A stretch of DNA of 64,000 nt, taken from NCBI GenBank assembly GCA_016195985.1, contig JACPYP010000029.1:1-64000 (forward strand), read 5' to 3'. The stretch is from Acidobacteriota bacterium. GTDB taxonomy: Bacteria > Acidobacteriota > Holophagae > Holophagales > Holophagaceae. The translations under genes and the position numbers were made by a program. This document shows positions 44,675 to 56,129 of the stretch, piece after piece. The notes under the pieces were generated by a model, which saw nothing but the letters and a program-made list of their open reading frames with translations, was not told the DNA's origin and ran no database searches. How positions within the stretch are numbered: position 1 is the first letter of the stretch; every line of letters starts with the position of its first letter.

Positions 44675-44833
44675 ATCGGCACGGATTCCTGCAAGGAGAA
44701 CCCCGGCATGGGGCCCACCCTCCAGTTCATCAAAACCCGGGGGCCCCGTCGAGGGGAATGGCTGCTCCGACAGGAAGTCTCCACTGGAATCGGGGTCATA
44801 CCACGTATGATGGGGTATCCACCCGGAGCCCCC

Positions 44834-46747
<1,914 letters not shown>

Positions 46748-46777
46748 GCGGGGAACCAGATCCATCTTCCGGCATGA

Positions 46778-46801
46778 AAACGCCCCGCATGCGGGGCGTT
46801 T
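46778..46801. terminator. Bidirectional intrinsic terminator
   Basis: Perfect stem AAACGCCCCGC and GCGGGGCGTTT around AT, with A-tract and T-tract flanks, between convergent stops at 46747 (+) and 46805 (-). Confidence 0.92.
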
Positions 46802-46804
46802 CAT

Positions 46805-47155
46805 CTACTGCCCTTTGGGCGTTTTCTTTTCGGCCTTTTCGGCCTTCTTAGGCCGGCCATCGGAAGTCAGGAACTTGTCGGGGTTCGCCGTCAGCTTGTC
46901 CGCGGCCGCCTGATCGATGACCGTGTACTCGCGGCCCCGCACCGTGACCTTGACGCCCTTCCCCTCGGGAATGGTTTTTCCGGTCACGGGGCAGACGGTC
47001 TTGTCGTGGCCCTTGTGCTCGTCTCCATCCACGGCCGGGGCGATGGCCCGAGCCTGGCTCTGGCTGGGGACCGGATCCTGGAGGGGCGCCGCAGCAAGGA
47101 TCAAGGGCGCGGAAGCGGCTGTTGCAATAACGAAGGCGATGGATCGTTTCGACAT
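46805..47155 (-). CDS. Exported YHS-like metal-binding protein
   Basis: 116 residues, GGAGG 5 nt before the ATG at 47155. Signal peptide (FVIATAASAPLILAAAP). The core CPVTGKTIPEGKGVKVTVRG then REYTVIDQAAADKLTANPDK FL resembles the YHS/TRASH-type domain (CPVxGK followed by a short beta-hairpin and a Tyr-containing helix). The tail is Lys/Ala-rich. A role in metal binding or delivery is likely by family, but the metal is unknown. The 220 bp upstream, to 47378, hold no other gene. Confidence 0.7.
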   Translation of the reverse strand: MSKRSIAFVIATAASAPLILAAAPLQDPVPSQSQARAIAPAVDGDEHKGHDKTVCPVTGKTIPEGKGVKVTVRGREYTVIDQAAADKLTANPDKFLTSDGRPKKAEKAEKKTPKGQ

Positions 47156-47377
47156 GAAAACCTCCTGATCAGGCGGACACGGACTCCGCAGACGGTTGGA
47201 AGGCCTCGCCAGTTCAGTGGGCCTGACGAGGTCCCCCAACATAGATTCACGCGCCGGCCTGTCAACACGACCGGATGGTGGGGGTCCGGCCTAGATCCTT
47301 CGGCGGGCAGCTCTTCCATCACAGACGGAGCCGGCGCCACATCTAAGAGCAAGACGGACCCGTGCCCGGAGGCCCAC

Positions 47378-49273
47378 ATGCCTGATCCGATTCTGGTTCC
47401 AGCCGCGCAGCCCCAAGCCTCCTCCGAGGAGGAATCGAGAAAGCTCGCCGAGGGGGCCCGCGAAACGGCCTGGGTCTTTCCCAGCTTTCTGAAAGAGATC
47501 TTCGGCGGAAGATTCGATCTCGGCCTGCTCGCGTCCGTGCCCCAGCCCGCGCCGGCCAGGCCCGGATTCGCCGCTTTCCACGCGCGCATGAAGGCCTTTC
47601 TCTCCCAGGTGGATTCGGACCGCATGGACCGCGAAGGCGCCTACCTGCCCGAGGCCTTGCAGGCCCTGAAGGACATGGGCGCCTTCGGAATGAAGGTCCC
47701 CGCCGAGTACGGAGGTCTGGGATTCAGCCAGTGGGAGTACGGCCTGATCATGGAACTGCTCGGTTCCCAGGATGCCAATCTGCTCGCGCTCCTCAGCGCC
47801 CATCAAAGCATCGGCGTGCCACAGCCGCTCAAGCTCTTCGGCACGGAGGAACAGAAGGCGAGGTACCTCCCGCGCATCGCGGAGGGCGCGGTCAGCGCCT
47901 TCGCCCTGACCGAACGGGAGGCCGGAAGCGATCCCGCCAATCTCAGGACGACGCTCCGGCGCACTCCGGAAGGCGGCTTCCTGCTGAGCGGCGAAAAACT
48001 TTGGTGCACCAACGGAACCATCGCTGACTTCTACGTGGTGATGGCCCGCCATGACGACACCCGGGAGATCAGCGCCGTCATCGTCGAGCGGGCCTGGGAG
48101 GGCGTGGAGGTGGTCCGGCGCTGCCGCTTCATGGGCCTGCGCGCCCTGGAAAACGGCGTCGTCCGGTTCAAGGACGTGAGGGTTCCGAAGGAGAACCTGC
48201 TGCTGGGCGAAGGCAAGGGCCTGAAGCTGGCCCTGGTGACGCTCAACACCGGCCGCCTGAGCATTCCCAGCGCCCTCATGGGCGCTTTCAAGCGCCTTGT
48301 CCAGATCCACCGGGCCTGGGACAGCGCGCGCATCCAGTGGGGGCAGCCGATCGGCAGGCATGAGGCCATCGGACAGACGGCGGCGGATTGCGCCGCCACG
48401 GCCTTCGCCGTGGAAGCCGTGGCCCAACTCTGCAACCGCATGGCCGACGCCGGCGACCGGGACATCCGCCTGGAGGCCGCCATGGCCAAGATGTGGACGA
48501 CCGAGGAAGCGTGGACGGCGCTCGACCGCGTCCTGCAGGCCCGGGGAGGCCGCGGGTACGAAACCGCCGACTCCCTCCGGGCCCGGGGCGAAGCGCCTAT
48601 CCCCGTGGAACGCATGATGCGCGACGCCCGCATCAACCTGATCTTCGAAGGCAGCAGCGAGATCATGCGCCTGTTCATCGCCCGGGAAGCGGTGGACATG
48701 CATCTCGCCAAGGCCTGGGATCTCGTGAACCCCAAGAGCCCTCTGGGACAGCGGCTGAAGGCCCTTCCCCGGGCCCTCGCCTTTTATGCCGCCTGGTATC
48801 CGGCCCGCTGGTTCGGCCTGCTGACCCCCTTCCACCACCTGGACCACACCCGGCTGGGCGGCCATCTGCGCTTCGCGGAACGCCGCGCCCGCAAGCTCGG
48901 CCGGGCCCTCTTTCATCAGATGCTGCGCCACGGGCCGCGGCTGGAGCGCAAGCAGGCGACGCTGTTCCGCGCCGTGGAGATCGGGGCGGATCTGTTCGCC
49001 ATGTGCGCCGCCGTGCTCCATGCCAGGGACCTGGAGCGGGCCCAGGCCCCCCACGCCAAGGAAGCCACGGACCTGGCCGATCTGTTCTGCCTGAACATGC
49101 GCCGCCGCATCGCCGCCCGCTTCCGCGACCTGCGGATCCATTCAGACGGCCTGAAGGCCAGGGTCAGCGGACAGCTGCTGGATGGCGCCTACCGGTGGAT
49201 GGAGGAGGACCTGGTGCCAAGCGAGGCCATCGACTCGCTGGAACCAGGCGGCGGAGGCGGCTCAGTGGGATGA
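47378..49273 (+). CDS. Acyl-CoA dehydrogenase, long-chain/FadE-like
   Basis: 631 residues, GGAGG before the ATG. ACAD core: AFALTEREAGSDPANLRTTL, MGLRALENGVVRFKDVRVPK, LQARGGRGYETADSL and INLIFEGSSEIMRLFIAREA. The last ~190 residues form an extra helical domain (AFYAAWYPARWFGLLTPFHH), as in VLCAD/ACAD9-type enzymes, pointing to longer acyl chains than the operon enzyme at 13278. It is monocistronic, and its 3' end overlaps the convergent midA gene by 12 bp. Confidence 0.92.
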   Translation: MPDPILVPAAQPQASSEEESRKLAEGARETAWVFPSFLKEIFGGRFDLGLLASVPQPAPARPGFAAFHARMKAFLSQVDSDRMDREGAYLPEALQALKDMGAFGMKVPAEYGGLGFSQWEYGLIMELLGSQDANLLALLSAHQSIGVPQPLKLFGTEEQKARYLPRIAEGAVSAFALTEREAGSDPANLRTTLRRTPEGGFLLSGEKLWCTNGTIADFYVVMARHDDTREISAVIVERAWEGVEVVRRCRFMGLRALENGVVRFKDVRVPKENLLLGEGKGLKLALVTLNTGRLSIPSALMGAFKRLVQIHRAWDSARIQWGQPIGRHEAIGQTAADCAATAFAVEAVAQLCNRMADAGDRDIRLEAAMAKMWTTEEAWTALDRVLQARGGRGYETADSLRARGEAPIPVERMMRDARINLIFEGSSEIMRLFIAREAVDMHLAKAWDLVNPKSPLGQRLKALPRALAFYAAWYPARWFGLLTPFHHLDHTRLGGHLRFAERRARKLGRALFHQMLRHGPRLERKQATLFRAVEIGADLFAMCAAVLHARDLERAQAPHAKEATDLADLFCLNMRRRIAARFRDLRIHSDGLKARVSGQLLDGAYRWMEEDLVPSEAIDSLEPGGGGGSVG

Positions 49274-50326
49274 TTCCTTCCATCCTTCCAGGACGCGGAA
49301 CCGGCTCCCCATCATGTTGGGCAGGGTGAGCTGCAGCAGGTTTTCGGTGCGCGCCTTCCGCTCCGCTTCGGGCAGGCCCATCCATTCGCCGCCCCATCGG
49401 TCCAGGGGCGCATGGGTGCGGATCCACTTGCTGAGCTCCACGTGGCCCAGCTCCGAGAGGCCTTCGCCTTCGAGCAGCCGGGAGAGCCGCGTGAAATCGA
49501 CATCGGCTGTCAAGTCGGCCTCGCCCAGGTCCTCGTGCCACTTTCCGTCCACCCCATGGGCCTTGAAGCGACGCAGATCGGCGCCCTTGGCCAGCAGCCG
49601 GTCCGCGGATTCGCCGTAGTCCACCGCCAGGAAGAGCCCGGCCTGCAGGGGGGCCGCCAGCGATTGGACGAGGCCGGGCAGGCCCTCGCACCACACGCTC
49701 CCATCCTGGGGTTCCAATCCGTCCGTCTGACCGGCGAACCAGGCCCCGGCCTCGCCGGGATCGGCCGCCTGCCACTCGGGCCCCGCCTCCGTCAGCACCT
49801 CCCGGATCCATCGCGTTCCGTCCCAGCGCCAGGGCTGGGCGGGCAGGGCATCGAAGAGCTCGTTGCTGAAGACCGCGCCGAGGAAGGGTTCCAGCGCTTC
49901 GGATTCGGCGGCGAACCGCGCGCGATGGACCGCCAGGAAGGGAGCGAGGGCCGATTCAGCCGCCCGTTTCGCCGCGGGATTGTCGTCCCGGTGCACGTAG
50001 ACCAGGGCCTTGGCAAAGGGCCCCGACACCGCGTTCAGGAGGTCGCGGCCCAGCCATCCCCGGCCTGCGCCGGGCTCCAGGGCCGTGAAGCGGGCGGGCC
50101 GGCCCAGCCGCTCCCAGGCCGCCTCCAGGCGCAGCGCCAGGGTCTGGCCCAGGAGGGGACCGAGATCCAAGGCCGTGTAGTAGTCCTTGCCCGCGAAACC
50201 CCAGGGGCCTTCCGGCCTCCTGTAGTAGCCATGCTCCGGATGGTAGAGCCCGAGGGCCATCACCTCCGAGGCGGGCACCGGCCCCTGGGCCAGGCGGGGT
50301 TGCAGCAAGTCATGAAGGGGATTCAC
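49262..50326 (-). CDS. MidA/NDUFAF7-type SAM-dependent methyltransferase
   Basis: 354 residues. The GTG start at 50326 has GGAGAAGAA upstream and overlaps the transporter stop (GTGA). MALGLYHPEHGYYRRPEGPW near the N-terminus, ALEPGAGRGWLGRDLL (SAM-binding glycine loop), GAVFSNELFDALPAQPWRWD and LFLAVDYGESADRLL are the MidA family signatures. The mitochondrial homologue methylates an arginine of complex I; the bacterial target is not established. Last gene of the sigma factor operon. Confidence 0.9.
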   Translation of the reverse strand: MNPLHDLLQPRLAQGPVPASEVMALGLYHPEHGYYRRPEGPWGFAGKDYYTALDLGPLLGQTLALRLEAAWERLGRPARFTALEPGAGRGWLGRDLLNAVSGPFAKALVYVHRDDNPAAKRAAESALAPFLAVHRARFAAESEALEPFLGAVFSNELFDALPAQPWRWDGTRWIREVLTEAGPEWQAADPGEAGAWFAGQTDGLEPQDGSVWCEGLPGLVQSLAAPLQAGLFLAVDYGESADRLLAKGADLRRFKAHGVDGKWHEDLGEADLTADVDFTRLSRLLEGEGLSELGHVELSKWIRTHAPLDRWGGEWMGLPEAERKARTENLLQLTLPNMMGSRFRVLEGWKESSH

Positions 50327-52872
50327 TTCTTCTCCAAAGGCCACTTCTCGAGCAGCACGGGCAGCAGCCACTGGGTGAGCAGCAGGGCCAGGGCCACGCC
50401 GCCCAGGCAGGCCAGGCCCAGGCCCCGCAGGCCGCGGTAGCCGCTGAAGACCATGCCGCCGAAGCCCGCGAGGGTGGTGCCTGCGCAGACGGCGTTCACG
50501 CGGGCCACGCGCTGGGGCGCATCCTTCTCGCCCCTGGCGCGGTGCAGCAGGTTGAAGGCCGTGTCCACGCTCACGCCCAGGGCGATGGGGATGGCCATGA
50601 GGGAAAGGAAGGTGAGGGGTTCTCCACCCCAGCCCAGGGCCCCGAAAACGCCAGCCTGGCTGGCCAGCAGCGGCACCAGGGCCAGCGCGGCGAAACGCAG
50701 GCTCCGGCCGAAGATGGCGATGACGAGGAAGATGCCCGCCAGGGCCAGGAGCACGGCCTGCTGCACGGCTTCCTTGGCGATGCCCTTCACCACGCGGAAC
50801 AACGGCTGGGTGCCCACGAAGCGCCCTCCGGCCGCCTCCACCACGGGCGTGAGGCGGTTGAGCGAGGCCTCATCCAGGCGCAACGGAACTGTCAGGGCCG
50901 GAGCCAGCGGCGGCGGCTTCTGGTGCAGGCGGAAACCATCCCAGAGGTTCCAGGGGTGCCGCTCTTCGGCGGGAACCGTCCGCGGCAGCATGGCCTGCAG
51001 GGCTGCCACGGGCTGGGCCGGATCCGAGGCCGCCGCGGCCAGGGCCGCAAGGGAGCCCTCCAGCCCCGCGGGATCCAGGCCAGCCCTGGAAGCGGCTTCC
51101 AGGACCTGGCGCCGCCAGGTTTCCGAACCCAGGGCATGCCGCAGTTCCGGATTCAGAGTCTTCCAGTCGGGCACGGGAATCCCCGCCTCCCGCAAAATGG
51201 GGCTCAGCTTGTTCCAGCGGGCGGGCAGGCGGTCCGGGTCTTCCAGGGGAATCTGCAGGGCCAGGGGCTGCAGGCTGGCGCCCAGGGTGCGGGTCATGCG
51301 CTCCTGCAAGGTGAGGGCGGGATTGCCCTGGGCCCGGAAGCGGCGCAGATCCTCCTCCCAGCGGGTGCGGGGCGCCCCCACCAAGGCGACCGCCAGCACG
51401 GCCAGCGCCACCCACGGGGCCCAGCGCCGGCGGGGCTTGCCCGGCAGCTCCGGGCCTGGCGCGAAGGTGCCCCGCCCGCAGTCGAGCAGGAGCAGCAGCG
51501 GTGGCAACACCAGGAAGGTCGCCGCCAGACAGGCCAGCAAACCCAACCCGGTGGTGAGGCCCAGATCGCGGATGCCGGGAAAGGGAGCGAAGGCCAGCGC
51601 GAGGAAGGCCATGGAGGTGGCCAGGGCGCCCGCCACCACGCCTGGGCCCGTGCCCAGCAGGGCGGCCCGCAGGGCGCGAGGCTTGGAGTGGCCGGCCCGC
51701 CGGTCGTCCCGGTAGCGGCTGAAGAGGAGGATGCCCACGTCGTCGCCGACACCCAGCAGCACGGCCCCAAAGCCCGCGGCCATGAGGTTCACCCGGCCCA
51801 GCACCCAGCCCGTGAGCCCCAGGGCCCAGAGCATGCCCACCAGCAGGGGCACCATCACGAAGCCGTAGCCCGCCAACGTGCGGAAACCCAGCCAATAGAC
51901 GAGGCCGATGAGGAGGAAACTCAGCGCGAGGCTCAGCACCACTTCCACGGTGAGGCGGTGGGATTCCCAGGCCGTGATGGCGTGGGCGCCCGTCGCCTGC
52001 AAGGCGAAGGGCCGGTCTTCCGAAGGCGCCAGAGCCGCCTCCATGCCGCGCAGGCTGGCGGTCGCGGGGAGAGGCCCCTTGGCGCCCTGGCCCAGCCAGG
52101 TCAGGACGCGGGCAGTGGCCTTGGCATCGGTGGCCGGAAAGCCGGCCACCAAGGGCAGCATCACGAAGCGGCCATCTTTCGTCTCGAAGTACCCGGTGCG
52201 CACCTTCAACGTGAAGGCCCGGCCGAGGGCGGTGGCCTTGGCCAAACCCTCGTCATCCCGGGGGGCCAACTCGCGCAGCCCCAGGGGGTCCAGCCGCGCG
52301 AGGGCTGCGGGTAGCGGCTCGGGCGAGGACAGGGCCCTGGCTGTGGCCTGCAAGCGGCGTTGCAGGGCCGCGAGGTCCGTGAGGGGCGCCAGCCGGTCCC
52401 CAAGCCAGGCAGGCGCCATGGTGTAGAGGGTCTCCGTGGTGAGGCGGCTCACGGCGGCATCGCCTTCGGCAATGCCGCCCAGCGCCAGCAGCGCGGGCCA
52501 AGGGCTCACTCCCCCGGGCCCCGGCACGGGAATGGGATCGGACAAGCGGCCTTCGGCCGCGAGGCCGTTGAGGGGCAGGTTCCCTTCCGTGAGAAGCCGG
52601 TCCACCAGGCCCTCAGCCCAGGTCCGGCGGGCTTCCAAGTCGCCTTCCTGGCCTTCGGCCACCAGCCAGATGAGTTCCTGCTGGCCCACGCCCGCTTCCA
52701 GGTTCGCGCGGACGGCGGGATGCTCCGAAGGCAGCAGGCTCATGAGATCCAGGGCCCGTTCCACCCGCAGGGTGCCCCAGCCGAGCAGCAGGGTGAGGCC
52801 CGCCACGCAGAGCCAGAGCCCCCTCGACCGGCTGAGGTGGAGACGGAGCAGGGCGCGCAGCAGGGCTTTCAT
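50323..52872 (-). CDS. MMPL/RND-family transporter (HpnN-like)
   Basis: 849 residues. The N-terminal helix (WLCVAGLTLLLGWGTL) and a periplasmic domain are followed by a five- to six-helix bundle (VVLSLALSFLLIGLVYWLGF, AAGFGAVLLGVGDDVGILLF, GVVAGALATSMAFLALAFAP). A second periplasmic domain and a second bundle (AVLLALAGIFLVIAIFGRSL, LMAIPIALGVSVDTAFNLLH) follow. GVGDDVGILLFSRYR and GVSVDTAFNLLHRAR are the duplicated MMPL signatures with charged helix-4 residues. Such proteins export lipids or hopanoids to the outer membrane. It overlaps the ATPase gene upstream (ATGA) and midA downstream. Confidence 0.88.
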   Translation of the reverse strand: MKALLRALLRLHLSRSRGLWLCVAGLTLLLGWGTLRVERALDLMSLLPSEHPAVRANLEAGVGQQELIWLVAEGQEGDLEARRTWAEGLVDRLLTEGNLPLNGLAAEGRLSDPIPVPGPGGVSPWPALLALGGIAEGDAAVSRLTTETLYTMAPAWLGDRLAPLTDLAALQRRLQATARALSSPEPLPAALARLDPLGLRELAPRDDEGLAKATALGRAFTLKVRTGYFETKDGRFVMLPLVAGFPATDAKATARVLTWLGQGAKGPLPATASLRGMEAALAPSEDRPFALQATGAHAITAWESHRLTVEVVLSLALSFLLIGLVYWLGFRTLAGYGFVMVPLLVGMLWALGLTGWVLGRVNLMAAGFGAVLLGVGDDVGILLFSRYRDDRRAGHSKPRALRAALLGTGPGVVAGALATSMAFLALAFAPFPGIRDLGLTTGLGLLACLAATFLVLPPLLLLLDCGRGTFAPGPELPGKPRRRWAPWVALAVLAVALVGAPRTRWEEDLRRFRAQGNPALTLQERMTRTLGASLQPLALQIPLEDPDRLPARWNKLSPILREAGIPVPDWKTLNPELRHALGSETWRRQVLEAASRAGLDPAGLEGSLAALAAAASDPAQPVAALQAMLPRTVPAEERHPWNLWDGFRLHQKPPPLAPALTVPLRLDEASLNRLTPVVEAAGGRFVGTQPLFRVVKGIAKEAVQQAVLLALAGIFLVIAIFGRSLRFAALALVPLLASQAGVFGALGWGGEPLTFLSLMAIPIALGVSVDTAFNLLHRARGEKDAPQRVARVNAVCAGTTLAGFGGMVFSGYRGLRGLGLACLGGVALALLLTQWLLPVLLEKWPLEKK

Positions 52873-53762
52873 CGCCTCTGCGGATCCAGCCGGTCGATCC
52901 AGAACTGGAGGGCCGGCACCATCTCCACCCGCTCGGCGCCCCGGAGGCGCTCGAAGAGGCTGGCGTCTTCCAGGCGCACCAGGGGGTGGTTCTCGCGGCG
53001 GTCCATGGCCTCGGGCGGATAGGAGGCCGTGAGGATGGTGGGCAGCTCCTCGCTGTAGCGGTAGTCCAGCAGCTGGGCCAGGGCCGCGGCGATGCGGATG
53101 TCCGAATCCATGCGGTCCCAGTCATCCAGCACGAGGAGGGGCAGCTCCTGCAACGGCTCGACAAGGTCGCGCACGCTCTGGAAGGTGGCGTTCTGGAAAC
53201 TGCGCACGTCGTAATAGGTGTCCTTGATGGCCTGGCTGAGGCTGCGCACGGAAACGAAGCGTCCCCGCTTGCCCGTCTGCTCGGACCAGGCGCGGAGCGC
53301 GGCGGCGGCCAGGGTGCTGCGGCCGCTCTGGGCGGGGCCGTGGATCCACCACAGCTCCCAGCCATGCCGGAATTTGTGCTTGCCCGAGGTGGCCCACTGC
53401 GACAAACCCTCAGCCCCCAAGGGGCGGATGCCGTGCTCGGGCCGCTTGCGCAGGGCTGCCAGCAGCTTCACCAGCTGGTCGCGGCCTTCCAGCTCGCCCA
53501 CGTCCTCGGGGGGACGCGAGAGCAGTTCTTCCAAATCGGGCACGCGGTCCAGCAGGGCGCGCACGCCGCTGGCCTGGGCGTTGTTCCACCACTTCCAGAA
53601 TCGCGTGAAGTCCGCTTCCCGGTAGCGGGCGGGCAGGCCTAAAGTCTCGGCATCCGGCGCCACGTCGGCGGTGCAGCCGCACACCAGCACGGGCTTCTGG
53701 GGATCCGGATCGAAGACCAGGCCTTTGCCGTGGCAGCGCGGGCAATCGGCGCGCCCCTTCAT
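52869..53762 (-). CDS. DnaC-like AAA+ ATPase with altered Walker A and N-terminal zinc ribbon
   Basis: 297 residues. A four-Cys ribbon (CPRCHGKG at 7-14, CGC at 28-30) precedes a helical region and an AAA+ core. Walker A reads GPAQSGRST (142-150), with Arg148 where Lys is expected. Walker B is LLVLDDWD (Asp213-214), sensor 1 about ILTASYPP, and an arginine-finger-like segment is LFERLRGAERV. The layout is that of DnaC/IstB helicase-loader ATPases. The Lys-to-Arg change predicts weak or no ATP hydrolysis. It overlaps the sigma factor gene (ATGA) and the transporter gene (ATGA), an unusual operon setting. Confidence 0.75.
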   Translation of the reverse strand: MKGRADCPRCHGKGLVFDPDPQKPVLVCGCTADVAPDAETLGLPARYREADFTRFWKWWNNAQASGVRALLDRVPDLEELLSRPPEDVGELEGRDQLVKLLAALRKRPEHGIRPLGAEGLSQWATSGKHKFRHGWELWWIHGPAQSGRSTLAAAALRAWSEQTGKRGRFVSVRSLSQAIKDTYYDVRSFQNATFQSVRDLVEPLQELPLLVLDDWDRMDSDIRIAAALAQLLDYRYSEELPTILTASYPPEAMDRRENHPLVRLEDASLFERLRGAERVEMVPALQFWIDRLDPQRR

Positions 53763-54625
53763 GGCCCGTCTCCCCCGCGCAGGAAGCCGCCCAGCACTTC
53801 ACGGCGGCGTTCCCGGATGCGCGCGAAGGCCCGCTCCTCCAGCTGGCGCACGCGCTCGCGGGAAATGGGGGGAGCGAAGCGCTTGCCGATCTGCTCGAGC
53901 GTCAGGGGGTCTTCGCCGCCAATGCCGAAGTGCAGGGTGATGATGGTGCGTTCCTTTTCGCTCAGGGAGGCCAGGCTGGCGTCGATCTGCTCGAGGAAGG
54001 CCTCCTGGTCCAGCGTGTGCATGGCGGAGGGCTCCACCTCCTGTTCCAGGCTGTCGCCCACGGTGAGATCCGAATCGCCCAGCCCCTGCTCCGTGGACAC
54101 CGTGGATGTGGTCTGCTGGAGCAGCTGATAGCGCTCCACGTCCTCGATGCTCAGGCCCGCGGCCTCCGCGATCTCCTGCAGCTGGGGCGCCCGGCCCAGG
54201 GCCTGGCTGAGCTTCTGCGTCACCCTATTGAGGTGGACCAGGTGGCCCGCGACCTTCTGCGGAAGGCGGATCTTGTTCCCGTGCTCGGCCAGCGCGTGGA
54301 AAATGGCCTGGCGCACCCACCAGGAGGCGTAAGTGAGGAACTTGTTGAGGCGCTCGGGGTCGAAGCGCTTGGCGGCCTCGATCAGCCCCAGGTTGCCCTC
54401 GCTGATGAGATCCAGCAGGTCCAGCCCCATGCCCTCGAACTTGCGGGCCTCTTTCACCACGAAGCGGAGGTTGCCCTCCACCAGGCGGCGCAGGCCTTCG
54501 GGATTGCGGTCGTTCTGCCACATGCGCCCGTAGAACCGCTCCTCCTCCGCTGTCAGCAGAGGCAGATGGCGGATGGAGTCGAAGTACTTGTCGAGCGAGC
54601 GCTCTTCGAGATGCCGGAGGGGCAC
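53759..54625 (-). CDS. RNA polymerase sigma-70-family factor (RpoH/alternative type)
   Basis: 288 residues with a GTG start at 54625 and AGGTGA upstream. Region 1.2 (DKYFDSIRHLPLLTAEEE), region 2 (LRFVVKEARKFEGMGLDLLD, NLGLIEAAKRFDPERLNKFL, TYASWWVRQAIFHAL), region 3 and region 4 (LTLEQIGKRF, SRERVRQLEERAFARIR) are all present. No region 1.1, so a group 2/3 factor. The RpoH box is not obvious. hspR-dnaJ-dnaK lie directly upstream, so a heat-shock or envelope-stress role is attractive but inferred. First gene of a four-gene coupled operon. Confidence 0.92.
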   Translation of the reverse strand: MPLRHLEERSLDKYFDSIRHLPLLTAEEERFYGRMWQNDRNPEGLRRLVEGNLRFVVKEARKFEGMGLDLLDLISEGNLGLIEAAKRFDPERLNKFLTYASWWVRQAIFHALAEHGNKIRLPQKVAGHLVHLNRVTQKLSQALGRAPQLQEIAEAAGLSIEDVERYQLLQQTTSTVSTEQGLGDSDLTVGDSLEQEVEPSAMHTLDQEAFLEQIDASLASLSEKERTIITLHFGIGGEDPLTLEQIGKRFAPPISRERVRQLEERAFARIRERRREVLGGFLRGGDGP

Positions 54626-54654
54626 GGTTCACCTAAGTGGGAGACACCAGCATA

Positions 54655-54676
54655 GCAAGCGATTCCGCCCGCTTGC
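54655..54676 (-). terminator. Hairpin between hspR and the sigma factor gene
   Basis: GCAAGCG (54655-54661) and CGCTTGC (54670-54676) pair perfectly around 8 nt, 12 bp after the hspR stop. No T-tract. A TATGCT on the minus strand (54654-54649) directly follows and could be the -10 of the sigma factor gene. Confidence 0.45.
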
Positions 54677-54687
54677 GAAGCCCCGCC

Positions 54688-55065
54688 TCAGGAGCGCTTC
54701 CTCAACCCGTGGGACGCCAGTTTCACCAGGCCCGTGGCCGAAGCCGGCCGGGGCACATCCTTTATGCCCGCTGCTTCCAAGGCATGGGCCAGACGCTCCA
54801 GGTCCTCCTGCAGGTGATTCAGCCGGTCGCGCATGCCCAGCACCACTTCCACGCCCGCCAGGTTCACGCCCAGGTCACGGGTGAGGTTCAGGATGAACTC
54901 CAAGCGCTCCAGGTCCTCGTCGCTGTAAAGGCGGGTCTTGCCCTCGGTGCGGCTGGGGGTCAGGAGGCCCTCCCGCTCGTAGAGACGCAGGGTCTGGGGG
55001 TGCACGCCATAGCGCATGGATACCACGCCGATCATGTAGGCGCCCAGGCGGGGATCTTTAGCCAT
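54688..55065 (-). CDS. hspR: HspR-type MerR-family repressor
   Basis: 125 residues. MerR-type winged HTH at 9-75 ([60 protein letters not shown]) followed by a short coiled coil ([20 protein letters not shown]). The ATG at 55065 overlaps the dnaJ 3' end by 8 bp. HspR is known to repress dnaK/dnaJ operons with DnaK as corepressor. The classic HAIR operator (CTTGAGT-N7-ACTCAAG) is not present here; a different inverted repeat lies at the dnaJ promoter. Confidence 0.88.
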   Translation of the reverse strand: MAKDPRLGAYMIGVVSMRYGVHPQTLRLYEREGLLTPSRTEGKTRLYSDEDLERLEFILNLTRDLGVNLAGVEVVLGMRDRLNHLQEDLERLAHALEAAGIKDVPRPASATGLVKLASHGLRKRS

Positions 55066-56125
55066 GATTCGCACTCCGCTGCTTGCGCACGTCCGTGTCG
55101 TTCAGTTCCGCCAGTTCCCGCAACAATTCTTTGCTGCGCTCATCCTGGATGGCGGGAGTGACCACGGCCACCTCCGCGATGAGGTCCCCGCGCTGGGTGC
55201 TGCGGGGCACGGGCATGCCCTGGCCCTTCAGGCGAAGGCGGGCGCCGGTCTGGGTGCCCGGCGGCACCTTGATGGTCTGCTGGCCTTCGGGCGTGGGCAC
55301 GTCCACCTTGGCGCCCAGGGCCGCCTCCGAGAAGCTGATGGGCAGCCGCACATAAAGATTGGGCCCTTTCCGCTCGAAACGGGCATCGGGCTCCATGCTG
55401 ATCTGCAGGAAGAGGTCCCCGGGGCCGCCGCCGCGACGGCCAGCCTCGCCCTTGCCCGCCACCCGCAGCTTGGCACCGTCCTCCACGCCCGCGGGAATGG
55501 AGATGGTCACCGTCTCCTGCCGGGAATGGCGGCCCGCTCCGCCACAATCGGGGCAGGCCGGAGCCTTGGAGCCTCGCCCCTGACAATCGGGGCAGGTCCG
55601 TCCGAAAGAGAGAAAGCCCGAGCCTCCGCCGATCTTCCCCTTGCCCTGGCAGGTGCGGCAAAGCTCCTGTTTGCGGTTGGACTCCCCGGTGCCCCGGCAG
55701 CTGAGGCAGGGCTCGGAACGGTTCACGCGGAGGTTCAGGCGCGTGCCCTCGAAGGCTTCCTTGAAGCCCAGCCGCACGGAGTGGAGCAGATCCTCTCCCC
55801 GCATCGGTCCGGTGCGCGCCTGCCGCCCTCCGAACCCCGCGAAGATGTCCTCGAAGGAAAAGCTCCCTTCCTGGTGGAAGCCGGGAGCCGCCTGGGCACC
55901 CGGCCCGCTGGGGTCGCCGTAGGTATCGTAGTTGCGCCGCTTGTCGGGGTCCGACAGCACGTCATTGGCCTCGGACAGCTTTTTGAACTCCGCCTCCGCT
56001 TTGGCATCGCCTGGGTTGAGATCCGGATGATGTTTCCGCGCCAGCTTTCGGTACGCCCTCTTGATGTCCTCTTCGGAGGCCGATGTGGGCACGCCCAGGA
56101 TCTTGTAGTAGTCGGGGTGGGGCAT
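55058..56125 (-). CDS. dnaJ: Chaperone DnaJ (type I)
   Basis: 355 residues from the ATG at 56125. The J domain has the HPD motif in [11 protein letters not shown] short Gly/Phe region ([13 protein letters not shown]) follows. The zinc domain has all four CxxCxGxG repeats: [24 protein letters not shown] and CPDCGGAG. The C-terminal substrate domains include [19 protein letters not shown] and RLKGQGMPV. It stimulates DnaK ATPase. It starts just downstream of the dnaK terminator with its own promoter and is cotranscribed with hspR. Confidence 0.96.
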   Translation of the reverse strand: MPHPDYYKILGVPTSASEEDIKRAYRKLARKHHPDLNPGDAKAEAEFKKLSEANDVLSDPDKRRNYDTYGDPSGPGAQAAPGFHQEGSFSFEDIFAGFGGRQARTGPMRGEDLLHSVRLGFKEAFEGTRLNLRVNRSEPCLSCRGTGESNRKQELCRTCQGKGKIGGGSGFLSFGRTCPDCQGRGSKAPACPDCGGAGRHSRQETVTISIPAGVEDGAKLRVAGKGEAGRRGGGPGDLFLQISMEPDARFERKGPNLYVRLPISFSEAALGAKVDVPTPEGQQTIKVPPGTQTGARLRLKGQGMPVPRSTQRGDLIAEVAVVTPAIQDERSKELLRELAELNDTDVRKQRSANHG

Positions 56126-56129
56126 GGCT

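Noticed and set aside
43682-44833. N-terminal extension of the CocE-type hydrolase frame
   Set aside because: The extension is the complement of aguA; the hydrolase has its own signal peptide starting at 44834.
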